Shown: positions 1 through 7,895 of the stretch, piece after piece
Layout of the letters: every line of letters starts with the position of its first letter
Numbering within the stretch: the stretch's first letter is position 1
Assembly: GCF_023555055.1 (NCBI RefSeq)
Contig: NZ_JAMJPL010000009.1
Span: 1 to 64,000, forward strand
Length of the DNA stretch: 64,000 bases
Source: Marinobacter sp. ATCH36
Lineage (GTDB): Bacteria; Pseudomonadota; Gammaproteobacteria; Pseudomonadales; Oleiphilaceae
Direction: 5' to 3'
Program-made: the position numbers and the translations under genes
The notes under the pieces: generated by a model
Told to the model about the DNA's origin: nothing
Seen by the model: the letters and a program-made list of their open reading frames with translations, nothing else
The model's database searches: none

Positions 1-48
1 CGCCACCCCCACCACTCTCCGCCGACCCCTGTCGTGTCTGCGATCCAA

Positions 49-147
49 ACAAGGTTGGATTAAGCGAAGCGCAATCCAACAATGGCTTCGGGATTCGCGA
101 ACAGCCCGATATTTGTCGGATTACGACTTCGTCTAATCCAACCTTGT
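49..147. repeat. REPIN-like pair of inverted palindromes
   Basis: The outer ends are perfect 14-bp inverted repeats (49-62 and 134-147, ACAAGGTTGGATTA and its complement). Inside sit two smaller hairpins. One is at 54-80 (GTTGGATT/AATCCAAC around a GC-rich loop); the other is at 115-142 (GTCGGATTA/TAATCCAAC, one mismatch). Two REP-like hairpins facing each other is the architecture of REPINs, which are mobilised by RAYT transposases. Only this one copy is in the window, so its repetitive nature is inferred from resemblance to known REP sequences. It probably lies downstream of a plus-strand gene beyond the left edge (miaB is the usual neighbour of ybeZ). Confidence 0.7.
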
Positions 148-181
148 ATTTTCACAAGCGGGCCTGCAAATAGTTTAAAAA

Positions 182-296
182 GGGCGCTGGCCGGGAGGGG
201 CTTTCCAAAAACGTGGAGCGCCAGGGATGGCGCGACCGAGCCCTACAGGGACGTATTCACGGGCGTTTTTTGGAAAGCCCCTCCCGGCCAGCGCCC
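182..296 (+). repeat. Composite hairpin with conserved AGGGAT-loop core (copy 1)
   Basis: The outer arms 182-213 and 264-296 are complementary over about 32 bp with one bulged base. The centre holds an inner hairpin at 218-233 (GCGCC, loop AGGGAT, GGCGC), then a conserved block at 238-265 containing ACAGGGACGTATTCAC. The same centre occurs at 4941-5038 and 5081-5184 with different arms. It lies 63 bp upstream of the ybeZ start and so probably in the leader of that transcript. It has no terminal U-run typical of a terminator. Function unknown. Confidence 0.85.
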
Positions 297-359
297 GACA
301 TCACCAAACATGAGATGCCAACTCCCGCGAACCAGGGGAGTCATAGAAACGGAGAACCT

Positions 360-1343
360 TTGAAAGCCAACGACTCAAGACAATTCGACCTGCACCCGGT
401 AGACCAGCACCGATTGACCACTCTCTGCGGCCAGTTTGATGAGCATCTCAAGCACATCGAGCGGCGTATGGACGTGAAGGTTGGCCGCCGTGGCCATCAC
501 TTCCGGGTGGAGGGCGAAACCGAGCATGTGGCTGCGGCCACCGAGGTTATCCGGCACCTGTATCGGGAAACCGAAGCCAACGACGACATTTCGCCGGACA
601 TGGTTCACCTGTTTATCCGCGAGACCGGCTTTGAGCGGCTGCCGGATGACGTGCCCTATAACGGCGCTGTTACCGTCATCAAGACTCCGAAACTGCAGGC
701 CAAGCCCCGGGGCGAGAACCAGCAGAAGTACGTGCACAACATTCGCACCCACGATGTGAACTTTGGCATTGGTCCGGCTGGTACCGGCAAGACCTGGCTG
801 GCGGTGGCCTGTGCGGTTGAGGCGCTTAAAGACGAACAGGTGAAGCGCATTCTGCTGGTCAGGCCGGCAGTGGAAGCTGGCGAGAAGCTGGGCTTTCTGC
901 CAGGTGACCTGGCCCAGAAAGTGGACCCCTATCTCCGCCCTCTCTACGACGCGCTCTATGAAATGCTGGGCTTCGATCATGTTACGCGGCTGATCGAGAA
1001 AAGCGTGATCGAGATCGCGCCACTGGCATTCATGCGGGGTCGCACGCTCAACAATTCGTTTATCATTCTGGATGAAAGCCAGAACACCACCCGAGAGCAG
1101 ATGAAAATGTTCCTCACCCGGATCGGATTCGGCTCTACCGCAGTGATTACCGGCGATACCACCCAGGTGGACCTGCCCCGGGGCCAGAACTCCGGCCTGA
1201 TTCATGCTGCGGGTGTGCTGAGCAAGGTGTCCGGTATCGGTTTCACGCGCTTTGAAGCCCGGGATGTGGTTCGTCACCCGCTGGTTCAGCGGATTGTCGA
1301 GGCCTATGATTCCCTGGATGACGGGAGTGTCACAGGCCAGTGA
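360..1343 (+). CDS. ybeZ: PhoH-like ATPase YbeZ
   Basis: A 327-aa member of the PhoH family of predicted RNA-binding P-loop ATPases, which partners YbeY in rRNA processing and ribosome quality control. Walker A is GPAGTGKT at about residue 138; Walker B is FIILDES. The N-terminal region before it resembles the YbeZ RNA-binding part. The start is a TTG at 360, with GGAG at 351-354. This matches the family N-terminus; an upstream in-frame ATG at 315 lacks a ribosome binding site. The gene overlaps ybeY by 4 bp and heads the ybeZ-ybeY-ybeX-lnt operon. A long hairpin ends 63 bp upstream. Confidence 0.95.
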   Translation: MKANDSRQFDLHPVDQHRLTTLCGQFDEHLKHIERRMDVKVGRRGHHFRVEGETEHVAAATEVIRHLYRETEANDDISPDMVHLFIRETGFERLPDDVPYNGAVTVIKTPKLQAKPRGENQQKYVHNIRTHDVNFGIGPAGTGKTWLAVACAVEALKDEQVKRILLVRPAVEAGEKLGFLPGDLAQKVDPYLRPLYDALYEMLGFDHVTRLIEKSVIEIAPLAFMRGRTLNNSFIILDESQNTTREQMKMFLTRIGFGSTAVITGDTTQVDLPRGQNSGLIHAAGVLSKVSGIGFTRFEARDVVRHPLVQRIVEAYDSLDDGSVTGQ

Positions 1344-1813
1344 ATGATCTGACAGTGGACGTGCAACGTGCCGTCGAGGCGTCAGGTGTACCGGAGGACG
1401 CTGATTTGGAGCGCTGGGCGCAGGCGGCGTGGCTTGGCGAGGATCCATCAGAGGTGACGGTACGTATCGTCACTGTCGCTGAAAGTGCGGAGCTAAACGG
1501 CCAGTATCGTGGAAAATCCGGGCCAACCAATGTCCTGTCCTTCCCATTTGAAGCGCCAGCCGGTATAACGGTTCCGTTGGCCGGTGATCTGGTTATCTGC
1601 GCCCCGGTGGTCGAAAAAGAAGCCGCCGAACAGCACAAAGCACTGGCAGAACACTGGGCCCATATGGTGGTGCATGGAATGTTGCATCTCCAGGGCTACG
1701 ACCATATTGACGATAGCGATGCCGGGGTCATGGAAGCCCTAGAGATCCGGTTGCTCGGGCAACTCGGGTTCAGCAATCCTTACGAGACAGAGGAAACGGA
1801 AAAAGACTCATGA
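1340..1813 (+). CDS. ybeY: Endoribonuclease YbeY
   Basis: A 157-aa single-strand-specific metallo-endoribonuclease needed for 16S rRNA 3' maturation and 70S quality control. The family zinc motif HGMLHLQGYDH is present near residues 112-122, giving the three metal-binding histidines. The start is GTG, overlapping the ybeZ stop by 4 bp, so translation is probably coupled. It also overlaps the next gene by 4 bp. Length is normal for the family. Confidence 0.96.
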   Translation: MNDLTVDVQRAVEASGVPEDADLERWAQAAWLGEDPSEVTVRIVTVAESAELNGQYRGKSGPTNVLSFPFEAPAGITVPLAGDLVICAPVVEKEAAEQHKALAEHWAHMVVHGMLHLQGYDHIDDSDAGVMEALEIRLLGQLGFSNPYETEETEKDS

Positions 1814-2661
1814 ACGACGATCAGTCGAGTCGCAGTCAGGGCAGCACCAAGTCCTGGCTGGAGCGTATATCACAGGCCTTCTCCAGCGGGCCTGAGTCCG
1901 TAGAGGACGTGCTGGAAATCCTGCGGGACGCCGAATCCCAGAACATCATCGATGTTGATGCCATGAGCATTATCGAGGGTGCCATGCAGGTGATCGACAT
2001 GCGGGTGGATGAAATCATGATTCCCCGCTCCCAGATGGTCACCGTCAAGGCATCCCAGGACCCGAAAGAATTCCTGGGCGAAATCATCTCCTCCGCCCAC
2101 AGTCGTTTTCCTGTCATTGGCGACAGCCAGGACGACGTGATTGGCGTGCTGCTGGCCAAAGACCTGCTCCCCCTGGCATTGAATAGTGACCTCAACTGGA
2201 ACCGCATCCGCGAGATTCTGCGCCCGCCCACCTTTGTGCCGGAAAGCAAGCGCCTGAACCAGTTGCTGAAAGAATTCAAGGAAACCCGCAACCACATGGC
2301 CATTGTGGTGGATGAGTATGGCGGCACTGCCGGCCTGATCACCATCGAAGACGTGCTGGAACAGATCGTGGGTGAGATCGAGGACGAACACGACTTTGAC
2401 GAAGAAACCCACATCAAGGCCCGGGGCGACGGCACCTATGCCGTCAAGGCCGTCACACCTGTGGACGACTTCAACGAATTCTTTGAAACCGAGTTGGACG
2501 AGGAAGAATTCGACACCATCGGTGGTGTTGTTCTCAAGGAGTTCGGTCACCTGCCCAGGCGGGGCGAATCAGTGGAGTTTGGCGGGTTGCACTTCACCAT
2601 TGCCAATGCCGATAACCGTGTCATCCGCCTGTTGCAGGTAACGCGCGGCGATGACGAGTAA
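1810..2661 (+). CDS. ybeX: CorC/HlyC-family CBS-domain protein YbeX
   Basis: A 283-aa cytoplasmic protein with two CBS domains (about residues 65-195; the first begins near MIPRSQMVTV) and a C-terminal CorC/HlyC transporter-associated domain. There are no membrane segments. The family is named for magnesium/cobalt efflux (CorC); more recent E. coli work links YbeX to ribosome homeostasis, which fits its place between ybeY and lnt. The ATG overlaps the ybeY stop (ATGA). A strongly acidic stretch (EDEHDFDEE) links the two domains. The 3' end overlaps lnt by 11 bp. Confidence 0.94.
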   Translation: MNDDQSSRSQGSTKSWLERISQAFSSGPESVEDVLEILRDAESQNIIDVDAMSIIEGAMQVIDMRVDEIMIPRSQMVTVKASQDPKEFLGEIISSAHSRFPVIGDSQDDVIGVLLAKDLLPLALNSDLNWNRIREILRPPTFVPESKRLNQLLKEFKETRNHMAIVVDEYGGTAGLITIEDVLEQIVGEIEDEHDFDEETHIKARGDGTYAVKAVTPVDDFNEFFETELDEEEFDTIGGVVLKEFGHLPRRGESVEFGGLHFTIANADNRVIRLLQVTRGDDE

Positions 2662-4201
2662 CACCACAACCCGGAACCCCGTGACCACATCACTTCTTTC
2701 TGAACAGCCCTGGCTGCGAGCAGTTGCCCTTGTCATCGCCGGTGCACTGCAGACTCTGACGTTCTCACCGTTCAACTGGTGGTGGCTGGGGCCGCTCTCC
2801 ATTGCGCTAATACTCTTGTGCTGCTTACCGCTGTCGCCACGGAAGCTGTTCCGGGCTGGCTGGCTTTTGGGACTGGGATTATTCGGAACCGGCGCCAGCT
2901 GGGTGTATATCAGTATCAGCGAGCACGGCAATACCTCGGTGCCCCTGGCCATCATCCTCACCGTGATTTTTGTGGCTGGTCTGGCGCTGTTCCACGGTCT
3001 CGCCTTCTGGGCCTGGGGCAAACTCGCCAAGGACAGCACCGTAAGGCGTCTGCTCCTGTTCCCCGCCGTGTGGATACTGGCTGACTGGATACGAGGCTGG
3101 CTGCTGACGGGATTTCCCTGGCTGTACCTGGGCACTGCACATGTGGACGGCCCTCTTGGCGGCTTCGCGCCGCTGGTTGGCGTGCATGGAATAACCTTCT
3201 GGGTGACGGTTACTGGCGTTGCGTTCGTCGCCTGCTGGTGGTTGACCCGGAATATCCGCTACGCCAGCGCCGCTATTGTAGCGGTCGTGGCACTTCTACC
3301 CTGGGTCACCGGACCTTTGGTTTCCAGCGCGGACTGGACAACCCTCGACGAAGAGCCATCCACCTTCGCGTCCATGCAGGGCAATATTCCCCAGCAGATC
3401 AAATGGGATCCGGATTTCCTCCGGGACCAGATCGTAGCCTATCTGGAGCTGACGGAAGAGCACTGGAATACTGATCTGATTCTGTGGCCGGAAACCGCCA
3501 TTCCCATCCCCCAGGATCAGGCCGGAACGGTGATTGATCACATTGGTGAGGAGCTGGGGGATAACAGCACACTGATTACCGGCATTCCCTGGTATGGCTT
3601 CAGTGACCGCATTGAGGACTTCACCTTCCACAACAGCATCATGGCCATCGGCAATGGCGACGGTATCTATCACAAACAGAAGCTGGTGCCTTTCGGTGAA
3701 TACGTGCCACTGCAACAGTGGCTCCGCGGCCTGATCGGGTTCTTCGATCTGCCCATGTCCAGCTTCAGTCGTGGCCCGTCCAACCAGTCGCCACTTGATG
3801 CCAATGGCATCAATATCATGCCCTTCATCTGCTACGAGGTGGCCTATTCGGACTTCGTCGCCAGTAACGCCCGCAACAGCGGCCTGTTACTGACCATCAG
3901 CAACGACGGCTGGTTCGGCGACTCTATCGGCCCGCTGCAGCACCTGCAGATCGCCCGCATGCGGGCATTGGAAACTGGTCGTTTCATGCTGCGTGGGACC
4001 AATAATGGCGTTACCGCCATCATCGATCACAAGGGCCAAATCACTGAAACCATTCCCCAGTTTGAGCGCGCCGTGCTCACCGGTGAAGTTTATGCAGCTG
4101 AGGGCAACACGCCTTATATGCTGTCCGGCTCATGGCCGGTGCTGACGCTGGCGGCGATTCTTATCGTGTTTGTGCGGGAGCGGGTGATTCCCAAAAACTG
4201 A
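2651..4201 (+). CDS. lnt: Apolipoprotein N-acyltransferase
   Basis: A 516-aa inner-membrane enzyme that adds the third acyl chain to the N-terminal cysteine of lipoproteins. Several hydrophobic helices occupy the first ~220 residues, followed by a nitrilase-like periplasmic domain. The catalytic Glu-Lys-Cys triad lies in WPETAIP, YHKQKLVPFGEYVP and MPFICYEVAYSD. A final hydrophobic helix is present near the C-terminus. The ATG lies inside the ybeX end. It is the last gene of the operon and is followed by a long hairpin at 4241-4331. Confidence 0.96.
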   Translation: MTSNTTTRNPVTTSLLSEQPWLRAVALVIAGALQTLTFSPFNWWWLGPLSIALILLCCLPLSPRKLFRAGWLLGLGLFGTGASWVYISISEHGNTSVPLAIILTVIFVAGLALFHGLAFWAWGKLAKDSTVRRLLLFPAVWILADWIRGWLLTGFPWLYLGTAHVDGPLGGFAPLVGVHGITFWVTVTGVAFVACWWLTRNIRYASAAIVAVVALLPWVTGPLVSSADWTTLDEEPSTFASMQGNIPQQIKWDPDFLRDQIVAYLELTEEHWNTDLILWPETAIPIPQDQAGTVIDHIGEELGDNSTLITGIPWYGFSDRIEDFTFHNSIMAIGNGDGIYHKQKLVPFGEYVPLQQWLRGLIGFFDLPMSSFSRGPSNQSPLDANGINIMPFICYEVAYSDFVASNARNSGLLLTISNDGWFGDSIGPLQHLQIARMRALETGRFMLRGTNNGVTAIIDHKGQITETIPQFERAVLTGEVYAAEGNTPYMLSGSWPVLTLAAILIVFVRERVIPKN

Positions 4202-4240
4202 TCTCGGGTGGCTTCCGGGCAGCCTGCACGGTGAGTGCCT

Positions 4241-4331
4241 GGCCACGGGGTGGGTATCCTTTTCTTTGGAAAAAGAACTCGCTGTGCTCAAACACCTTTT
4301 TCTGGCAGAAAAGGATACCCACCCCATGGCC
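4241..4331. repeat. Long hairpin between convergent genes (second core type)
   Basis: The outer arms 4241-4265 and 4307-4331 pair over 25 bp with one mismatch. An inner 7-bp stem GAAAAAG/CTTTTTC (4269-4275 and 4296-4302) closes a loop containing ACTCGCTGTGCTCAAACA. The centre does not match the AGGGAT family. It sits between lnt (plus) and ybeL (minus), so it could end both transcripts, although no U-run follows on either side. The construction (long arms, inner A/T stem, non-palindromic loop) is analogous to the other composite hairpins here. Confidence 0.7.
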
Positions 4332-4365
4332 GTTCAGGCTCTGATGCTAACCTCCGTAGCCCGAC

Positions 4366-4914
4366 TTACTCCGTCTTGCGGGGCCAGCGGCTGGTGACGC
4401 GCTCGTAGTAGTGGGAACCGCAGGCGTCGCAGGGTTCCAGGTGGCTGGTGGCTGTCAGGCAGCGCATGTGGCCGCAATTGAGGCATTTGAACATGCCGGC
4501 CGTTGCCACTTCACCGCTGATGTATTGGCTGGCCCCGTGTCTCTCGAGTTTCTGGCTCAGCTCAAGTGTGTCGAGCTTGGTTTTATCCGCCACCGAGAAC
4601 AGCATATCCGCCAACTGGTGCTCCAGCAGTGAGATGTCCAGTTGCAACCATTCCTTCAGGCCTTCGCCGGTTTCTTCGACGAAGTGCAGCAAATGTTCGA
4701 GATCACGCTGCAGATAGGCGCCAAGAAGATCCGCTTCTTCGCGGGTCATTTCTTCCAACTCGTATTCAAACTCCACCGCCCGTTCGATTTCTTCCTGCAG
4801 GGTATCGCGGGTGGTTTCCTCCATTTCACTGAGTCGGGTCTGGACCCGTTCCAGCATACGGTCATAGGCCTCGAGGGCTTTGCCTGAAAGGTGATTGCGT
4901 TCTGGTTCGGTCAT
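4366..4914 (-). CDS. ybeL: Zinc-ribbon protein YbeL (DUF1451)
   Basis: A 182-aa acidic, helical protein with a C-terminal zinc ribbon. Cysteine pairs occur in KCLNCGH and EPCDACGSH, with an extra cysteine between them. The long N-terminal part is rich in Glu/Leu heptads and probably forms a coiled coil. It matches the YbeL/DUF1451 family, which also neighbours leuS in E. coli. Function is unknown. It is transcribed divergently from leuS across an intergenic region occupied by two composite hairpins. Confidence 0.85.
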   Translation of the reverse strand: MTEPERNHLSGKALEAYDRMLERVQTRLSEMEETTRDTLQEEIERAVEFEYELEEMTREEADLLGAYLQRDLEHLLHFVEETGEGLKEWLQLDISLLEHQLADMLFSVADKTKLDTLELSQKLERHGASQYISGEVATAGMFKCLNCGHMRCLTATSHLEPCDACGSHYYERVTSRWPRKTE

Positions 4915-4940
4915 GGCCGCTCCCTATTGGTGTACGGGCA

Positions 4941-5038
4941 GAGTGGGTATGGCTGATCAGGGCACGCTGTTAATACGTCCATGTACGCTTGACAAAAACA
5001 TCCCTGTTTTTGACATCCCTGATCAGCCATACCCACTC
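4941..5038 (-). repeat. Composite hairpin with conserved AGGGAT-loop core (copy 2)
   Basis: The outer arms 4941-4962 and 5017-5038 are perfectly complementary over 22 bp. Read on the minus strand, the centre has an inner hairpin CAAAAAC, loop AGGGAT, GTTTTTG, followed by ACATGGACGTATTAAC, a two-mismatch version of the conserved block. The arms share little with copy 1. It lies between the divergent starts of ybeL and leuS, so it cannot be a terminator for either gene. It faces away from copy 3, 42 bp further on. Confidence 0.85.
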
Positions 5039-5080
5039 TCCCCTATACCTAGCTGTGTTGACAATCTGGTCAAAAGTCCG

Positions 5081-5184
5081 GGCAGGCAGGTACGGGTGAT
5101 CGGGACCGTAAAAAACAGGGATGTTTTTTACGAGCCTACAGGGATGTATTCACCGCGTGTCCCGGTCACCCGTACCTGCCTGCC
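5081..5184 (+). repeat. Composite hairpin with conserved AGGGAT-loop core (copy 3)
   Basis: The outer arms 5081-5106 and 5159-5184 pair over 26 bp with one mismatch that remains a G-U wobble in RNA. The inner hairpin at 5108-5131 has a 9-bp stem GTAAAAAAC/GTTTTTTAC and an AGGGAT hexaloop. It is followed by the conserved block at 5132-5158 with ACAGGGATGTATTCAC. It lies 115 bp upstream of leuS; the leuS promoter therefore probably lies between 5185 and 5299, or transcription crosses the element. Confidence 0.88.
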
Positions 5185-5299
5185 TTCACCTCAAGCATGG
5201 CACAGTATGGGAAAATTGGCAGACTACCTGTTAAGCCTTGTGTGCGTTAGAATGTCCGGCCGCTTTGCACATCTTTTCTGATACAGGGTAACTTTGGTA

Positions 5300-7894
5300 A
5301 TGGCAGGAATGGACCAGCAATACAATCCCCGCGATGTTGAACAACAAGCCCGCACCTACTGGGAAGAAAATAAGACTTTTACGGTAAAGGAAGAGCCGGG
5401 CAAGCCCAAATACTATTGCCTGTCCATGTTTCCCTACCCCAGCGGCAAACTGCACATGGGGCACGTGCGCAACTACACCATCGGCGACGTGATCTCCCGT
5501 TACCAGCGCATGCAGGGTAAGAATGTGATGCAGCCCATGGGCTGGGACGCCTTTGGTCTGCCCGCTGAAAACGCTGCCATTGCCAACAAGACAGCGCCGG
5601 CGAAGTGGACCCACGCCAATATTGCCTACATGAAAAATCAGCTCAGGCAACTGGGCTTCGGTTACGACTGGAACCGTGAGCTGGCCACCTGCAAACCCGA
5701 CTACTATCGCTGGGAGCAGTGGCTCTTTGCCCGCCTGTACGAAAAAGGCCTGGTCTACAAGAAGATGTCCACGGTGAACTGGGACCCGGTGGACCAGACG
5801 GTGCTGGCCAACGAGCAAGTGGTTGACGGCAAGGGCTGGCGTTCCGGTGCTCCGGTAGAACAGAAAAAGATTCCCCAGTGGTTCATCCGCATTACCGACT
5901 ATGCCGAAGAACTGCTGAACGACCTAGACGAGTTGGAAGACTGGCCCGAGCAGGTCAAGACCATGCAACGGAACTGGATCGGCAAGTCCACCGGTACCGA
6001 ACTGACTTTCCCCCTCAAGGGCCGTGATGACACGCTGGATGTCTATACCACCCGCCCGGACACCCTCATGGGCGTTACTTACATGGCGGTAGCCGCTGAG
6101 CACCCGGTTGCCAGGGCGGCCTCCGAGCAATACCGGGAAGTTGCCGAGTTTGTTGAACAGTGTCGCAACAGCAAGGTTGCCGAAGCCGAAATGGCAACCA
6201 TGGAGAAGAAAGGCATTGATACCGGCTATAAAGCGATTCATCCGCTGACCCAGGAAGAAATTCCGGTTTACGTCGCCAATTTCGTGTTGATGGAATACGG
6301 TACCGGCGCGCTCATGGCGGTACCCGCCCATGACGAGCGGGATCACGAATTTGCTGTTAAATACCGGCTTCCGATCAAGCAGGTTATCGCCCCCGCCGAT
6401 AATCGCGAGATTGATACCCAGGAAGAAGCTTTCACCGAGAAAGGTATTCTGGTTTCGTCGGGTAAATACAATGGTCTCACCAGCGAGGAGGCCTTTGAGG
6501 CTATCGCCGACTACCTGGAAGACAACGGCATTGGCACGCGCACGGTCAATTACCGCCTACGCGACTGGGGCGTATCCCGCCAGCGCTACTGGGGCGCGCC
6601 GATTCCGATGATGACCCTGGAGGACGGCACTGAGCGCCCTGTACCCGACGACCAGCTGCCGGTCGTCCTGCCGGAAGACGTGACCATGGACGGTGTGCAG
6701 TCGCCCATCAAGGCCGACCCGGAGTGGGCAAAAACCAGTTTTGAAGGCCAGCCCGCCACGCTGGAAACCGACACTTTCGACACCTTTATGGAGTCATCCT
6801 GGTACTATGCCCGGTTCTGCAGCCCCAATTATGACAAGGGTATGCTTGACCCCGCCGCTGCCAACTACTGGCTGCCGGTAGACCAGTACATCGGTGGTAT
6901 CGAACACGCCATCCTGCACCTGCTGTATGCCCGCTTCTTCCATAAATTGCTGCGGGACGTCGGGCTGGTCAACAGCTCCGAGCCGTTCAACCGCCTGCTT
7001 TGTCAGGGCATGGTATTGGCGGAGACCTATTACCGGGAAGACGACAGCGGCGGCAAGGTGTGGATCTCTCCGGCGGATGTGATCACCGAAAAAGATGAGA
7101 AAGGCCAGGTTATCCGTGCCGTTCACAAGGATGATGGTCAACCGGTGGTAGCCGGCGGTGTTACCAAAATGTCCAAATCCAAGAACAACGGCATCGATCC
7201 GCAGGCCATTATTGACGAGCACGGTGCCGATACCGTACGACTGTTCATGATGTTCGCCGCACCCCCGGAGCAATCCCTGGAATGGTCCGACAGCGGCGTG
7301 GAGGGTGCTCACCGATTCCTCAAGCGTCTGTGGCGTATGGTCGGCGAACACACCGAAAAAGGTGCGGTTCCGGCTCTGGACAGCACCAGCCTCAACGATA
7401 GTCAGCGCAACCTTCGCCGCAAGACCCATGAAACCATCGCCAAGGTCAGTGATGACATCAGCCGGCGGCTGACATTCAACACTTCCATTGCAGCGGTTAT
7501 GGAGCTTCTGAACGACGTTGGAAAGCTCGCCGATGACGAGCCGCAAAGCCATGCCGTGCGCCAGGAAGCACTGGATACCGCCGTGCTGATGCTGTCCCCC
7601 ATCGCTCCCCATATCTGCCACCGGCTGTGGCACGCACTGGGGCATGAAGAGCCGGTTGTAGATGCCTCATGGCCCACCGCTGACAAGGCTGCCATGGTTC
7701 GCAGTGAGATTCAGATAGTGCTTCAGGTCAATGGCAAGGTACGGGCCAAGGCGGACGTGCCGGCCAATATTGAAAAAGACGCACTGGAGGCTCTCGCACT
7801 GGAAAACGAGAACGTCGTGCGCTTTACCGAAGGCAAGACTGTTCGCAAGGTTATCGTAGTGCCCGGCAAACTGGTAAACGTGGTGGCAAACTGA
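5300..7894 (+). CDS. leuS: Leucyl-tRNA synthetase
   Basis: An 864-aa class I aminoacyl-tRNA synthetase that charges tRNA-Leu. The HIGH signature appears as HMGH near residue 52 and KMSKS near residue 622. The CP1 editing domain lies between them (TTRPDTLMGVTYMAVAAEHP, with the family editing motif), and the C-terminal anticodon-binding region ends in a VVPGKLVN-type tail. The start is probably ATG 5300 or 5309; an in-frame TTG at 5294 is less likely. The stop is one base before lptE, so leuS-lptE-holA form one operon. Confidence 0.97.
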   Translation: MAGMDQQYNPRDVEQQARTYWEENKTFTVKEEPGKPKYYCLSMFPYPSGKLHMGHVRNYTIGDVISRYQRMQGKNVMQPMGWDAFGLPAENAAIANKTAPAKWTHANIAYMKNQLRQLGFGYDWNRELATCKPDYYRWEQWLFARLYEKGLVYKKMSTVNWDPVDQTVLANEQVVDGKGWRSGAPVEQKKIPQWFIRITDYAEELLNDLDELEDWPEQVKTMQRNWIGKSTGTELTFPLKGRDDTLDVYTTRPDTLMGVTYMAVAAEHPVARAASEQYREVAEFVEQCRNSKVAEAEMATMEKKGIDTGYKAIHPLTQEEIPVYVANFVLMEYGTGALMAVPAHDERDHEFAVKYRLPIKQVIAPADNREIDTQEEAFTEKGILVSSGKYNGLTSEEAFEAIADYLEDNGIGTRTVNYRLRDWGVSRQRYWGAPIPMMTLEDGTERPVPDDQLPVVLPEDVTMDGVQSPIKADPEWAKTSFEGQPATLETDTFDTFMESSWYYARFCSPNYDKGMLDPAAANYWLPVDQYIGGIEHAILHLLYARFFHKLLRDVGLVNSSEPFNRLLCQGMVLAETYYREDDSGGKVWISPADVITEKDEKGQVIRAVHKDDGQPVVAGGVTKMSKSKNNGIDPQAIIDEHGADTVRLFMMFAAPPEQSLEWSDSGVEGAHRFLKRLWRMVGEHTEKGAVPALDSTSLNDSQRNLRRKTHETIAKVSDDISRRLTFNTSIAAVMELLNDVGKLADDEPQSHAVRQEALDTAVLMLSPIAPHICHRLWHALGHEEPVVDASWPTADKAAMVRSEIQIVLQVNGKVRAKADVPANIEKDALEALALENENVVRFTEGKTVRKVIVVPGKLVNVVAN

Positions 7895-7895
7895 T

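Noticed and set aside
82..363. A 93-codon open frame across the left repeat region.
   Set aside because: It is made mostly of the palindromic repeats and has no ribosome binding site.
375..1448. Long antisense open frame opposite ybeZ.
   Set aside because: It is a shadow of the ybeZ codon pattern, with no family resemblance or ribosome binding site.
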